Shown here: piece by piece, positions 35,464 to 44,636 of the stretch
Layout of the letters: the number at the start of each line of letters is the position of its first letter
Numbering within the stretch: position 1 is the stretch's first letter
Assembly (NCBI GenBank): GCA_021324135.1
Contig: JAJPJO010000532.1
Coordinates: 1 to 60,059, forward strand
Direction of reading: 5' to 3'
Origin: Pseudomonadota bacterium
GTDB taxonomy: Bacteria > Cyanobacteriota > Vampirovibrionia > Obscuribacterales > Obscuribacteraceae
Length of the DNA stretch: 60,059 nt
Position numbers and translations under genes: made by a program
Notes under the pieces: model-generated
What the model saw: only the letters and a program-made list of their open reading frames with translations
Told to the model about the DNA's origin: nothing
Database searches by the model: none

Positions 35464-36456
35464 TTATAAATGATGCCGGCTGAAGAAATCCCATATGACC
35501 TGGTTGGCGTTTAACTCCTGACTGGTGCGACCGACGATGGCGACGGGCAAATATTGCCAACCTCTTGGCCATGTATGTCCTCCACCCTGGATGTCATAAA
35601 CCTCCACTTCCTCATTCGAGCCGCTCACGCCGAAATGCTGATGGAGCACGGAGGTATGATCGGATGGTATTGTATCTGATACCATCGATTGGCCGGTGCT
35701 CTCGCCCAAACCGTTATTCTCGAGCCAGAAACGCACTGCCCGATCTGCCGATAGTACCTGACCGCGTCCTTTTTTGAAGAGCTTGCCGCCGATCTTTCCA
35801 CCAGAAAATGGAACCAGTGGATCTTCGGTTCCCAGTATATACATCACGGGTGTGGCAGTCCTGGTCATCAAAGATGCATGATTCTCAGCCAGGGTTGCCG
35901 CCACCGACGCGATCCCGGCAAATCTGCCGGGGAGCTTGAGGGCAAGGTATTGCGAGAAGAATCCTCCATTGGATATGCCGGTGGCATAAACTCTGGCGCC
36001 GTCGATCTTCCCTTGCCCGGTCAATGATTCGATTAGCCTGGTAATAAAGGCAACATCATCCTCTTTGTGATCGTTGACTTTACGTCCGTCGTTCCAATGC
36101 CGGGAAATGCCTTCCGGAAACACTATCAAGAAGTGATTTTGATCGGCACATCTGGTGATGCCTCCGGTCAACTTATCCATGGCCCGTGCAGTGCCGCCGC
36201 CGCCGTGAAAAGCAAAAACGGCCGGCGCCGGATACTCTATCGGCCCGCTCGGTATATAAAGAAAGTACTCTCGGGCCTCGCCATCCACCATTAAGGTCTG
36301 GCGGCGCATATCGCCGTTTCCACTCCAGAATTTGCGCAATCCTCCCCTGGACTCATCGTCTTGGCTGCCTTCGCTGGCGGAGCATGCGGCACAGTCGATG
36401 GTGTACAAGGAAGTTAAGCAAATTGCCAGAATGGCAAATAGTGTCAAGTTGCGCAT
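35464..36456 (-). CDS. Exported esterase of the LpqC/PHB-depolymerase (CE1-like) group
   Basis: The product is 330 residues. ATG 36456 follows GGAGG at ~6 nt and a signal peptide (LTLFAILAICLTSLYTIDCA). The alpha/beta hydrolase core shows YFLYIPSG, the oxyanion line FAFHGGGGTARAMD, and nucleophile elbow GISNGG (Ser162). A catalytic Asp is likely in LGTEDPLVPF and the His in GGGHTWP. Members cleave PHB oligomers, feruloyl esters or acetylated sugars. Which substrate is used here is open. It is the first gene of a likely two-gene operon with the propeller protein. Confidence 0.85.
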   Translation of the reverse strand: MRNLTLFAILAICLTSLYTIDCAACSASEGSQDDESRGGLRKFWSGNGDMRRQTLMVDGEAREYFLYIPSGPIEYPAPAVFAFHGGGGTARAMDKLTGGITRCADQNHFLIVFPEGISRHWNDGRKVNDHKEDDVAFITRLIESLTGQGKIDGARVYATGISNGGFFSQYLALKLPGRFAGIASVAATLAENHASLMTRTATPVMYILGTEDPLVPFSGGKIGGKLFKKGRGQVLSADRAVRFWLENNGLGESTGQSMVSDTIPSDHTSVLHQHFGVSGSNEEVEVYDIQGGGHTWPRGWQYLPVAIVGRTSQELNANQVIWDFFSRHHL

Positions 36457-36602
36457 TTTGTCTTCCTCCGGGTTCTTGCAAGGGTACCCGAAATCGGCCG
36501 GAAAGTTGCGTTCCTATAAACTACCGGGTGATTCGACCGCGGCGGTGTAGAATTATTCCTTTGGATAAAGCTGCTTTAGAAGGACTATGGCGAGGGGTAC
36601 GA

Positions 36603-38465
36603 ATGTTTGTCAATAGACAGCTGTCAAAGAGAAGAGCCGGCAATAGAAATCTTGACACCAAAGGGTGCCGGCAACCATTTCTGGTAACAATATTCAGTGT
36701 TTGTGCTGCCGCATCCGCCACGGCCCAGCCCGCCCAACCTCCTTCGCCTGCGACCGAGGGTGCTGCCACCCAATCGGTGAGCTCGCTTTGCCAGAGTGGT
36801 GATACCGCCCTTGGTGCCAGACAATTTAATGACGCGATCAAATCTTATGATCAAGCGCTTGCGGCCGGCGGCTCAGGCTTTAACGGTCCGGCCGCCGCCA
36901 AGGTCATGGAACGAAAAGCGATCGCTCTTCGCCATCTCGAGCGCCTGGCCGACTCGGACAGACTGCTCAAGCAAGCGATCGGCTACGCCACCAATGCTAA
37001 TACCAAGGACAACGATCTGTCCGCTCGGCTCCTCTATGAGCTGGCCGATGTCCTGGATCAGGAAGGCCTGGCCAATGAAGGCATGTCTTCGCTGAAGCAG
37101 GCTCTTGTCTTGATGCCGAGCACTCAGTTAAAAGGGACGTTTCTGGAAGCTGAGATGTTGAATGTCGAGGGCCGCTTGTTCGCCTATCAGGGCAATGCAA
37201 AAGAAGCCGAGAACTGCTTGCTGACCGCTAAGGAAACAGTGGAAGGCGGCGGCTTGAAAGCGCTCAGCGATCTCCCTCCACTGGCTGATGTTTGCTCGAG
37301 CAAAGAGGAGATGCAGGGAAAAATCAGTGCCAGTCTTGCCCAACTTCGATCGATTCAGGGACGAGAGGTGGAGTCGCGCTCGCTGGCTGAGGAAGCTGGG
37401 GCGGCAATCAAGCAAAGTTATGGAAAAACGCTCCTCTCTCCTTTCGACACGCGCTACTCACCTCTGACTCTCGGCGCCCAAAGCCGCGACTTGAGTAAAG
37501 CTGCCGACAAGTCAGCATTGCGCGCCTTTTTTGCTCAATCTCTGGAGGAAGCTGCGCAACTTCAAGAATCAGAAAACCTGGTAAAAGGATCGCTGCTCTA
37601 TTACGAATCACTTTTTAAGGAGTCTTCTGGCGATTTCAGCGGCGCTCTGGAGAAGGCGAAAGGCTCCTACGGCATTCGAGCCAAGCTTTTGCCTGCATAC
37701 AGCACCGATGTGGCCTCATCATTGATCCGCCTGTCGGAAGCTTATCTCAGACTGAGCCGTCCAGCAGAGGCAGCCGCGCAGGCGAAACGCGCTTATGACG
37801 AACAGGAGCGCTCGGCGGGCAAGGACAGCCCGATATACGCCGAGGCCGCATTCGCACTGGCATCTACATACATGGCTGCTTCGCAATATCAACCGCAAGT
37901 GGAAGGACTGCTCTTGCGGCCCGTGGCCACCTTCGCGAAACTGCGCGGAGACAATAACAGCGATACGGTTCGGGCTCGAGAAATGCTCGCCACCCTCTAC
38001 CTTCACTTGAAGAAGTATGCCCAGGCAAAATCAGTGGCGGCGCAGTCGCTTGCCGCTGCTGAAAAGCTCTGGGGCCCGTCGAGCCCCGGCATCGTTCCCA
38101 GTCTGACGAATTTAGGCACTGCCGATGCTAACTTGAAGGAGTTTGCCGAAGCGAACAAGGCTCTGCAACGAGCCCAGGCAATCATGAGCAAGTCGGGCAA
38201 AGCCGATACCACTGAGTATGCCGATGTACTGGCGGCAAACGGCGTCAGCTTGACGCTTCAGAAGAAATGGGACTCGGCGGCCAGCGATCTTAAGCAGGCC
38301 AGAACCATTTATTCGCGTGCCTATGGTCCGGATAGCCCACATGCCGCGCGCATGACCAAGTTGATCAAAGCTATGGATGCAAGAAAGGCTGGTCCAAGGC
38401 CTGTCGGCAGTGGTATGTGGTTGTCGCCAAATTCTTTTACGCCGCAAAGCCCGCAGTTTAGATAA
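36603..38465 (+). CDS. Exported protein with many TPR repeats
   Basis: The product is 620 residues. ATG 36603 has GAGGGG upstream. A longer frame to 36186 runs over the esterase gene's opposite strand and is rejected. A basic start and hydrophobic core (FLVTIFSVCAAASATAQ) look like a signal peptide. TPR-like helix pairs fill residues ~60-600 (DTALGARQFNDAIKSYDQAL, EAYLRLSRPAEAAAQAKRAY, TLYLHLKKYAQAKSVAAQSL). It is probably a periplasmic interaction scaffold, one of several in this window. No specific role can be assigned. Confidence 0.7.
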   Translation: MFVNRQLSKRRAGNRNLDTKGCRQPFLVTIFSVCAAASATAQPAQPPSPATEGAATQSVSSLCQSGDTALGARQFNDAIKSYDQALAAGGSGFNGPAAAKVMERKAIALRHLERLADSDRLLKQAIGYATNANTKDNDLSARLLYELADVLDQEGLANEGMSSLKQALVLMPSTQLKGTFLEAEMLNVEGRLFAYQGNAKEAENCLLTAKETVEGGGLKALSDLPPLADVCSSKEEMQGKISASLAQLRSIQGREVESRSLAEEAGAAIKQSYGKTLLSPFDTRYSPLTLGAQSRDLSKAADKSALRAFFAQSLEEAAQLQESENLVKGSLLYYESLFKESSGDFSGALEKAKGSYGIRAKLLPAYSTDVASSLIRLSEAYLRLSRPAEAAAQAKRAYDEQERSAGKDSPIYAEAAFALASTYMAASQYQPQVEGLLLRPVATFAKLRGDNNSDTVRAREMLATLYLHLKKYAQAKSVAAQSLAAAEKLWGPSSPGIVPSLTNLGTADANLKEFAEANKALQRAQAIMSKSGKADTTEYADVLAANGVSLTLQKKWDSAASDLKQARTIYSRAYGPDSPHAARMTKLIKAMDARKAGPRPVGSGMWLSPNSFTPQSPQFR

Positions 38466-38583
38466 AAATTTTCCGTTTCAGCCCCGCTCAATTCCGGGTA
38501 CGAATTATGCGTGCTCCGGGGTATATCTTGCCCAAGCATCAGCCCATGTGCAATCGACATAGCCTGATTTGTAGATCGCCAAG

Positions 38584-40545
38584 ATGTCCAAACAGAATCT
38601 GACCGATGCCGAACGCAGACAAGCGCGCGAGCGTTTTCAAAAGGTAGTGGAGCGGCTGGAGCGCTTTTCAGAATCGCATCCCAGGCTTTATCTCGCGCAA
38701 GTCATCGGACTGGCTCTCCTGGGATATGCTTACATATGGTTCGTGCTCGCACTGCTGGTGGTGCTGATACTGCTCCTGCTTTTGCTCATGATGAAGGCAC
38801 CTTATCTGGCAATCAAAGCAGGCATCCCCTTGCTCTTGCTTGTGCTGGTTATTTGTAAGGCTTTCTGGCTGAAGTCGCCAAAGATAGAGGGCATCTATTT
38901 GAGCCGCAGGGCTTATCCTCATGTGTTTGAAACGGTGGATGCGATCGGCAAGTCAATCAATGCTCCGCCGGTTCACGAGATTGTCGTGCAGCCGAGATTG
39001 AATGCTGCCATTGTGCAAGTGCCGCGATTAGGTTTACTCGGTTGGCCGAAGAATTATTTGCTTCTCGGCATGCAGTTGGCGGAAGCATTTTCGATGGAAC
39101 ACTTCCGTGCCGTGCTCGCTCACGAGATGGGCCATCTCGCCGGTCAGCACGGCATCGTCTTTGCCTGGATTTATAGCGTTCGCTGTGTCTGGGAGAATTT
39201 GATGCAGAGCCTGATGGGCGATCAATCGCTGGCCAAAATCATGTTCAGCAAGTTTTTCAACTGGTACGTCCCCTACTTTGATGCTTACTCATTCCGGCTC
39301 TGCCGCATGCAGGAATACAACGCCGATCAGTGCGCCGTTTCGCTCGTCGGAAGAGATGCCGCCGCGGCAATGCTCATCGGTCTTGCCATCAAATCCCGAT
39401 TAGAGGGGCGCTTCTGGGAAGATATAGCGAAGCTCGCTGTCGATCATGCACAGCCGCCGCAGCAGTTCTTTGTTCCGTACAGCGAGATGATGCGTGGTGA
39501 TATTGCCGATCAAGATGCCAGAGCCTGGATCAAGCAAGCGCTCAAACGAAAGACCGATTATGACGATACCCACCCATCAACAATTGACAGACTTTCCGCC
39601 ATTCTCGAGATGCCACCGGATGCGGTGCAGGCATACGCCGAGACGCAGTTAGATCAAGTGCTGAAGATGCAGCGATCTGCCGCTGATGAACTCTTCGGTC
39701 CGCAGTTGCCCGGCATTCTGCAGATGCTCGATGAAGAACTGCATAAAGCGTGCCTTCCCGATTGGCAAGAACGACACACCGCCTTCCGGGCCATGAAAGA
39801 GGAACTGGAGTCAATTGAGCAGAAAAACGAGGATGAGCTGAGCGAAGACGAGCTCACTACCAAAGCGATCTCAACCTGGCAAATTCATGACGCGCAGCTG
39901 GCCAAGCCCATTTTTGCAAAGGCGCTGCAGAAGTCTCCGGAAAATCCGATTCTTCACTACCACTTCGGCATGGTCCTCCTGGAAGACGAAGACCCGCAAG
40001 GCATCGAGCATTTGAATAAGGCAGTTGAATTGGAAAGCACCAGGGTCGGCAACATTGTCGAGCAAACTTACACCGTGCCAAGTCTTGAGCGCATGTTTAC
40101 CTACTTCAAGACATCGGGTGAAGAAGATCTGGCCGAGCAATATATGGATCGCCTCTGTCTCTGGTATGAAAGGTACATCGGCTTTTTAGCGGAGCGTGCC
40201 GGCATCAAGGAAAGTGATTCTTATTCAGAGCCGGAGTTGAGCCAGGAAAAGTTCGATTATCTCAAGGAGCAGTTGTCCGCCTTCAAGGAAGTGAAGCGGG
40301 CATGCATCGTCAAGAAAGATGTGAAGACCTGTCCGGAGGCGGCGATGTACATCGTAGTGGTGGAGTTGTCCGTCGGTCTTTTCGGTAACGATCAGCAAAA
40401 ACGTCAGGCAGTGATCGACAAGATTTGCTCATCTGGAATCCTCTTTCCCGGTCACAACGCCTGGGTTACCGATCTGATCGGGGCGCCGCCGCGCTTGCGA
40501 AGCGCCATTAAGAGCATGCCTGCCGCTGAGCTGTTCCGCCGCTAG
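38584..40545 (+). CDS. M48-family membrane zinc protease with TPR-like C-terminus
   Basis: The product is 653 residues. Two long hydrophobic stretches (~36-92, VLALLVVLILLLLLLMM and AGIPLLLLVLVICKAF) anchor it. The M48 (HtpX/Oma1-like) catalytic helix HEMGH (180-184) gives two His and the Glu base, and Glu244 in EYNADQ is the third zinc ligand. The C-terminal half (~410-650) looks like TPR-type helices (KALQKSPENPILHYHFGMVL). M48 enzymes degrade damaged membrane proteins or peptides. A fused TPR region may hold substrates or partners; this is inference. Confidence 0.85.
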   Translation: MSKQNLTDAERRQARERFQKVVERLERFSESHPRLYLAQVIGLALLGYAYIWFVLALLVVLILLLLLLMMKAPYLAIKAGIPLLLLVLVICKAFWLKSPKIEGIYLSRRAYPHVFETVDAIGKSINAPPVHEIVVQPRLNAAIVQVPRLGLLGWPKNYLLLGMQLAEAFSMEHFRAVLAHEMGHLAGQHGIVFAWIYSVRCVWENLMQSLMGDQSLAKIMFSKFFNWYVPYFDAYSFRLCRMQEYNADQCAVSLVGRDAAAAMLIGLAIKSRLEGRFWEDIAKLAVDHAQPPQQFFVPYSEMMRGDIADQDARAWIKQALKRKTDYDDTHPSTIDRLSAILEMPPDAVQAYAETQLDQVLKMQRSAADELFGPQLPGILQMLDEELHKACLPDWQERHTAFRAMKEELESIEQKNEDELSEDELTTKAISTWQIHDAQLAKPIFAKALQKSPENPILHYHFGMVLLEDEDPQGIEHLNKAVELESTRVGNIVEQTYTVPSLERMFTYFKTSGEEDLAEQYMDRLCLWYERYIGFLAERAGIKESDSYSEPELSQEKFDYLKEQLSAFKEVKRACIVKKDVKTCPEAAMYIVVVELSVGLFGNDQQKRQAVIDKICSSGILFPGHNAWVTDLIGAPPRLRSAIKSMPAAELFRR

Positions 40546-40586
40546 TTCAAACAATCAAAATAACCTTTGCCTCTAATGATCGCGTC

Positions 40587-41522
40587 CTAATGGTGTTTCA
40601 AACGTCCCAGTTGATCGCGAGCGTGTTTGATGATGTCGGATTTCTGCGGGAAGTCCGGCGCCTGACCGGCATTGTCGACTGCTTTCTTGAACTGCTCTTT
40701 GGCGCGCCGGTAGTCGTTTTTGCTGAAGTAAATGCTGGCAACGTTGAAGTGCGCCACTGCTAATTGCTGTCGCAATTGCCCGAGCAGCTCCGTTGACTGA
40801 GGCGCTGCTGCAATCGTTTTGGCAAAAAATCCTTTTTTGGGTTTAGCGAGATCCTCTACTGCTTTGTTGAGGCATTCGATGCCGCGCTCGTTCCATTTCA
40901 ATGAATCCTTCAGCCCGTCTTCTGCCAGTTGGCTTGCCATGCCGGCGGTCACGCAGAGCGGGCCGAGGTTGTGCACCTCACGTACATCCTCACCGGAGCG
41001 CGCCCACTCTTCATCGGCTTCTTTCAATGCCTCAGTGTACTTCCCTCTGCTGACCAGGCTTTGTATGAGGGCAAGTGAAGCCCAGGTCGTGCCGCGCGAG
41101 AGACTGCGAGGTAATTTCATGGCGCGCAGGCAAGTCGCTTCGCCTGTTTTCCAGGCTCCGGATCGGGCTGCAAGCATGGTCGTTCCAAAAAAGCTGAGCC
41201 AGAACAAGGCACGAGACAGAAGGACTGATGCCGCCAGGCAAAGAGTCATGAGAAGAATGCCGTTCCAATCGGTCGGCACACGATTAAGAGAGGCGATGAA
41301 GTTGGTGGTCGCGAAATAAACGCCGCCCCCGAAGAGCGAAATCGAAGCGACGATCAAGGCATAGAAAAGACAGGTGCACAGTCGATCCGCTTTTGCGTTG
41401 CTGTCTGCCGTGTTGACTGGAACTTGCGGCTGGGCTTGCATTTGCTTTTGAATTTGTTTGCGCTTCATTTGTCTTGATGGAGCCTTGATTGAGGCGTGCT
41501 GATTTGATTTAGTGCGTTTCAT
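40587..41522 (-). CDS. Two-helix membrane protein with TPR domain
   Basis: The product is 311 residues. ATG 41522 (MKRTKSNQ) is preferred over the frame start at 41597 because the upstream stretch has a weak promoter-like tacaat close by and no ribosome-binding site. A basic N-terminus (~1-45) precedes two membrane helices (~48-75 and ~90-120). The C-terminal domain (~145-305) holds TPR-like repeats (ALIQSLVSRGKYTEALKEADEEW, HFNVASIYFSKNDYRRAKEQFKKA) that face the cytoplasm by the positive-inside rule. It converges with the M48 gene. Function is unknown. Confidence 0.6.
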   Translation of the reverse strand: MKRTKSNQHASIKAPSRQMKRKQIQKQMQAQPQVPVNTADSNAKADRLCTCLFYALIVASISLFGGGVYFATTNFIASLNRVPTDWNGILLMTLCLAASVLLSRALFWLSFFGTTMLAARSGAWKTGEATCLRAMKLPRSLSRGTTWASLALIQSLVSRGKYTEALKEADEEWARSGEDVREVHNLGPLCVTAGMASQLAEDGLKDSLKWNERGIECLNKAVEDLAKPKKGFFAKTIAAAPQSTELLGQLRQQLAVAHFNVASIYFSKNDYRRAKEQFKKAVDNAGQAPDFPQKSDIIKHARDQLGRLKHH

Positions 41523-41740
41523 GACTTTATTTATATTGTACGGCGCTGGTCGACTGTAGAAGATCTCTAAAAACATTGCAGCAAATGTCTGGAGCACTCA
41601 CTCGGCAATGGCTCGATCAACGGCGAGCCTTGCTCTTGATCAGGCGGTAGCAGCTCTGATGTTGCTAAGAGGTTGCTTTCAAGACTTTATCAATCTTTGC
41701 AAAGCAAATCCTGAAGAATCAGTAATTCTTAAGACCGTAT

Positions 41741-42211
41741 TTAAACTCGAAGCTTTTCGCCGGCAAGTTTCAATACCGTTTCCCATTCGCTTTTTTTCAC
41801 TGGTTGAATTGAAAGTCTGGTACCACGCTTGGTGACCATCATATCGTCGAGTTCAGGAGCATCTTTGAGCATGGCAAGGGTGACCGGGTGTTCGAACTTA
41901 CGCACGAAACCGACATCGACCATATACCAGATCGGCTCGTCTTTGCTGCTCTTCGGATCGTAATATTTGTGCTTCGGATCGAGAGCAAAATGATCCGCAT
42001 AAGCTTCGCGAACCACTTCTGCGATTCCAAATATTCCGGGTGGCTCAGCGTTGCTGTGGTAAAAGAAAACCAGATCGCCTTTCTTAACCTGATCGCGCAG
42101 AAAGTTGCGCGCCTGATAATTCCGCACCCCTTCCCAGGAAGTCTTTTTGTCTCTGGCCAGGTCATCGATTGAATAAACGGACGGCTCGCACTTGAACAAC
42201 CAGTATTGCAT
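41741..42211 (-). CDS. EVE-domain protein (thymocyte nuclear protein 1-like)
   Basis: The product is 156 residues, a whole EVE domain. The family lines are WLFKCEPSVYSIDDLARDKKTSWEGVRNYQARNFLRD, shortened in view here to its parts WLFKCEPSVYSIDDL and WEGVRNYQARNFLRD, plus KGDLVFFYHSNAEPPGIFG and, later, RGTRLSIQPV. EVE domains are PUA-like and bind modified bases in DNA or RNA; many sit near restriction systems, but none is seen here. AGGTGGAGG precedes the ATG. It is divergent from the desaturase gene, sharing a ~190-bp control region. Confidence 0.9.
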   Translation of the reverse strand: MQYWLFKCEPSVYSIDDLARDKKTSWEGVRNYQARNFLRDQVKKGDLVFFYHSNAEPPGIFGIAEVVREAYADHFALDPKHKYYDPKSSKDEPIWYMVDVGFVRKFEHPVTLAMLKDAPELDDMMVTKRGTRLSIQPVKKSEWETVLKLAGEKLRV

Positions 42212-42400
42212 GCCTCCCCCTCCACCTTTTAATGCTGCTTACTTGTTGCCAACCCAAAACGGACTAACGCGCGCCAATTAAGAACTGACGCCTGAAGTTG
42301 TTTGGTATATTATAGCTATACATTTAACGCGGAATCTCTCCTACTAATGATAGTATTCCGCACAGGCAGGACGCTGAGAATCCTTACGGGACTATAGATA

Positions 42401-43165
42401 ATGGTTTCATTTGCAGTTGCATTCGTTCTTCTTTACTTCTGGCACACTCTTGGCACCTCGATTGGTTACCACCGCCTTCTGACTCATCGGGCAGTTCGTT
42501 GTTTCAAACCGGTCGAATATTTTTTCGTGGTTGGCGGCTACCTTTGTTTGGAAGGTTCGCCAATCTGGTGGGCGACGATGCACCGGGCTCATCATCGCTA
42601 TGCCGATACCGATCTCGATCCGCATACACCGCGGAAAGGCTTGCTCTATGCCTACAACGGCTGGCTGAATCGCAGAGAATACCCTGAGCACTTGGCACCC
42701 GAGAAAATTTGCGGTGATATAGTCAGCGATCCTTTCTATGCTTTTCTGGAGCAAGGCGGGCATCTGCGTAAAGCATCGCAGTTGTGTTTTGCCATAAACG
42801 TGATTTTCAGGATCGTCCTGCTCTTCGTTTTTGGAGTGCCTGTTTTGATCGCCAGCATTCTTGCCGGGGTCCTGGCGCACCAACTGCCGCTGCTGATCAA
42901 CGTGATCTGCCACATCCACAGATTCGGTTACCGAAATTTTGATACCAAAGACGATAGCATTAACGTCTGGTGGATGGCTTTGCTGACCGTGGGCGAATCC
43001 TGGCACAACAACCACCACGCTTTCCCCGGCTCGGCGCGCTTCGGTTTGAAGGCGCATGAGTTCGATTGTTCATGGTTGTGTTTGCGGGTGTTGAAATTTT
43101 TCGGCTTGGTGCAAAAACTCAACGACGCGAAGAAAAACGCGTCGCCATCTTTGCAGCAAGTTTAA
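42401..43165 (+). CDS. Acyl-CoA/fatty-acid desaturase (delta-9 type)
   Basis: The product is 254 residues. The three His boxes of membrane desaturases are intact: HRLLTHR, HRAHH and HNNHH. The di-iron centre held by them inserts a cis double bond in a saturated acyl chain. The enzyme is shorter than usual: only ~24 residues precede the first box, and the first membrane helix seems reduced. A stop codon lies two codons upstream of the ATG, so the frame cannot be extended. GGATTC-like signals and the sequence tatattatag upstream may form the promoter. Temperature control is likely by analogy, not shown. Confidence 0.9.
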   Translation: MVSFAVAFVLLYFWHTLGTSIGYHRLLTHRAVRCFKPVEYFFVVGGYLCLEGSPIWWATMHRAHHRYADTDLDPHTPRKGLLYAYNGWLNRREYPEHLAPEKICGDIVSDPFYAFLEQGGHLRKASQLCFAINVIFRIVLLFVFGVPVLIASILAGVLAHQLPLLINVICHIHRFGYRNFDTKDDSINVWWMALLTVGESWHNNHHAFPGSARFGLKAHEFDCSWLCLRVLKFFGLVQKLNDAKKNASPSLQQV

Positions 43166-43177
43166 GTTCCGGCATTC

Positions 43178-43205
43178 CGCTCAGTCGAAAGCAAAACACT
43201 GAGCG
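43178..43205. terminator. Hairpin between convergent genes
   Basis: CGCTCAGT-cgaaagcaaaac-ACTGAGCG is a perfect 8-bp stem with a 12-nt loop in the 49-bp gap between the desaturase gene and the small convergent gene. There is no T-run on either side, so termination would be weak. Confidence 0.4.
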
Positions 43206-43214
43206 TCGAGGCTG

Positions 43215-43382
43215 TTAGTCAGCGCCTTCAAACCAGGTTTCTTCTTCCTTCTCGACAGGCTGTCCATCAGGATTTCCAGAAGATTTCGTCACGACTGCAA
43301 AAGCCGCTGACAGCGGAGGGACCGAATCTTCTGTGTAGAAATTGTTGTTGCCAACGCCATTTTGCATGGTGGTGGTTTTCAT
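43215..43382 (-). CDS. Small protein of unknown function
   Basis: The 55-residue product starts MKTTTMQNGVG. ATG 43382 follows a good Shine-Dalgarno (GGGAGG, 4-nt spacing) and is preferred over the in-frame start at 43433. The protein is polar and acidic, with an Asn/Gly-rich front and Glu/Trp near the end (EKEEETWFEGAD). It could be disordered. No hydrophobic segment and no family was recognised. Confidence 0.45.
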   Translation of the reverse strand: MKTTTMQNGVGNNNFYTEDSVPPLSAAFAVVTKSSGNPDGQPVEKEEETWFEGAD

Positions 43383-43798
43383 AATGCCTCCCGGTTGATA
43401 GGCGTTTACCGATTCAGTGATACGTGACTCCATGACTTCGAACTCTTTGAAGACGGCAGACTGCCTGTCTTACAGCTAGATTGCGATTCACTTTCAGCAT
43501 GCAGTGCGCGGCGCACGCATGCAGCAAGATTATGTGCCGACCACACTAAGGTCAAGTTAAAAGCCCGATTTTCATTCACATGAAGGCGCTCGTTCATGCT
43601 TCATGAAGTCTTCGTAACAAGCTCGTGTGGTCGATTCAAACGCCGGTGCTGCAAGCGCTCGAATCTATGACGGCTGAACATTGCTTGATTTACAAAAGTG
43701 ATGCGAAGCAAAACTGTGATCGAATGAAACCCGCATAAATAAAGGATCTTCGTCATGCGTGCTACTGGTGTAAATTAGTTTCTCAATCTGTAACGATT
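43383..43798. other. Non-coding stretch with small palindromes
   Basis: This 416-bp gap holds no credible gene. It contains an imperfect hairpin AAGACGGCAG-a-CTGCCtGTCTT (43450-43471) and a 10-bp palindrome CTTCATGAAG (43599-43608). One of these may lie in the control region of the small gene. A clear promoter was not identified. Confidence 0.35.
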
Positions 43799-44593
43799 TC
43801 AGTTTTGAAAGCGTCGCAGGTCGAAAGTCTCTTCTGCTATGTCGAGGTCGAAATGGATTTTCGAATAGCGGTAAACGATTTCGACCGGCTTGCTAAGCTC
43901 CTTTTTCAAGGTTTCCTTTTGCATTTGTGATGTCAATACGTCTTGCAATTCTTTGGGAACCTTCTGCAGAAGCGTTTCAATATCTTCTTCGCTCTGCTGT
44001 GTTTCCTTGCGAATCTCAGAGATGCAAAAGTCATTCTTCCTGATCAGAAGCCGCAGATGAGTGCCTTCCTCGTTTGCATCAAGAGCGAAATGATCATCGG
44101 GCACAGAGGGATCGAATTCGATCAGATCGTAGTCGGCGTAATCGATCAAACGATGGCAACGAATTTGAGCCATGAGCAGGGCTGGAATGAACAAAGTTAC
44201 ACCCAGCGAGATCCCGGTCGCGCCCGCCATAGCAGTGTTCAGATCACCAATGTCCATTAACTCCGGTAGATCCGGGGAATGACTGATGCACTGATTGCGG
44301 TTTCGTCGAATCGAGGCGGAGGCAAGCGTGCCCATCGGGGCATTGCGTTTGAAGTCAAAGCGAAATTGATTTGGTTGCTTGTAGTAAGTCTTGAATTCAA
44401 CCAGTCCTTCCAGTTTGTTGCAGCGCCGCATTTCGGCAAAGCCTTCGTCCTTATAACTCTTGCACAGACAATATCGACTCCGGACCTGGTCGATTATTTC
44501 GCCGACAGCTTTGCTGCAGTCAATCACAAATTCCTCCTGGCCGCCGGGCGTATCTGCAGATGAAAGGCGCTTAACCACAAGCAATAATATCAT
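43799..44593 (-). CDS. LolA-like protein with one membrane segment, unknown function
   Basis: The product is 264 residues. The charged N-terminal domain includes VEFKTYYKQPNQFRFDFKRNAP, in the style of the first strand and loop of LolA-like lipoprotein-binding domains. A hydrophobic segment (GISLGVTLFIPALLMAQI) lies mid-protein. The last residues, VEIVYRYSKIHFDLDIAEETFDL, mimic the end of this fold. A signal peptide is not obvious; the true start may be downstream of 44593. Confidence in the LolA comparison is low. Confidence 0.45.
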   Translation of the reverse strand: MILLLVVKRLSSADTPGGQEEFVIDCSKAVGEIIDQVRSRYCLCKSYKDEGFAEMRRCNKLEGLVEFKTYYKQPNQFRFDFKRNAPMGTLASASIRRNRNQCISHSPDLPELMDIGDLNTAMAGATGISLGVTLFIPALLMAQIRCHRLIDYADYDLIEFDPSVPDDHFALDANEEGTHLRLLIRKNDFCISEIRKETQQSEEDIETLLQKVPKELQDVLTSQMQKETLKKELSKPVEIVYRYSKIHFDLDIAEETFDLRRFQN

Positions 44594-44636
44594 CGCTCAA
44601 AAGCAGTTACCATACTCAAAGCAGGAGGAAAGGACG

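Noticed and set aside
36186..36602. A 139-codon N-terminal extension of the exported TPR protein frame
   Set aside because: It runs over the opposite strand of the esterase gene, has no ribosome-binding site and would bury the signal peptide.
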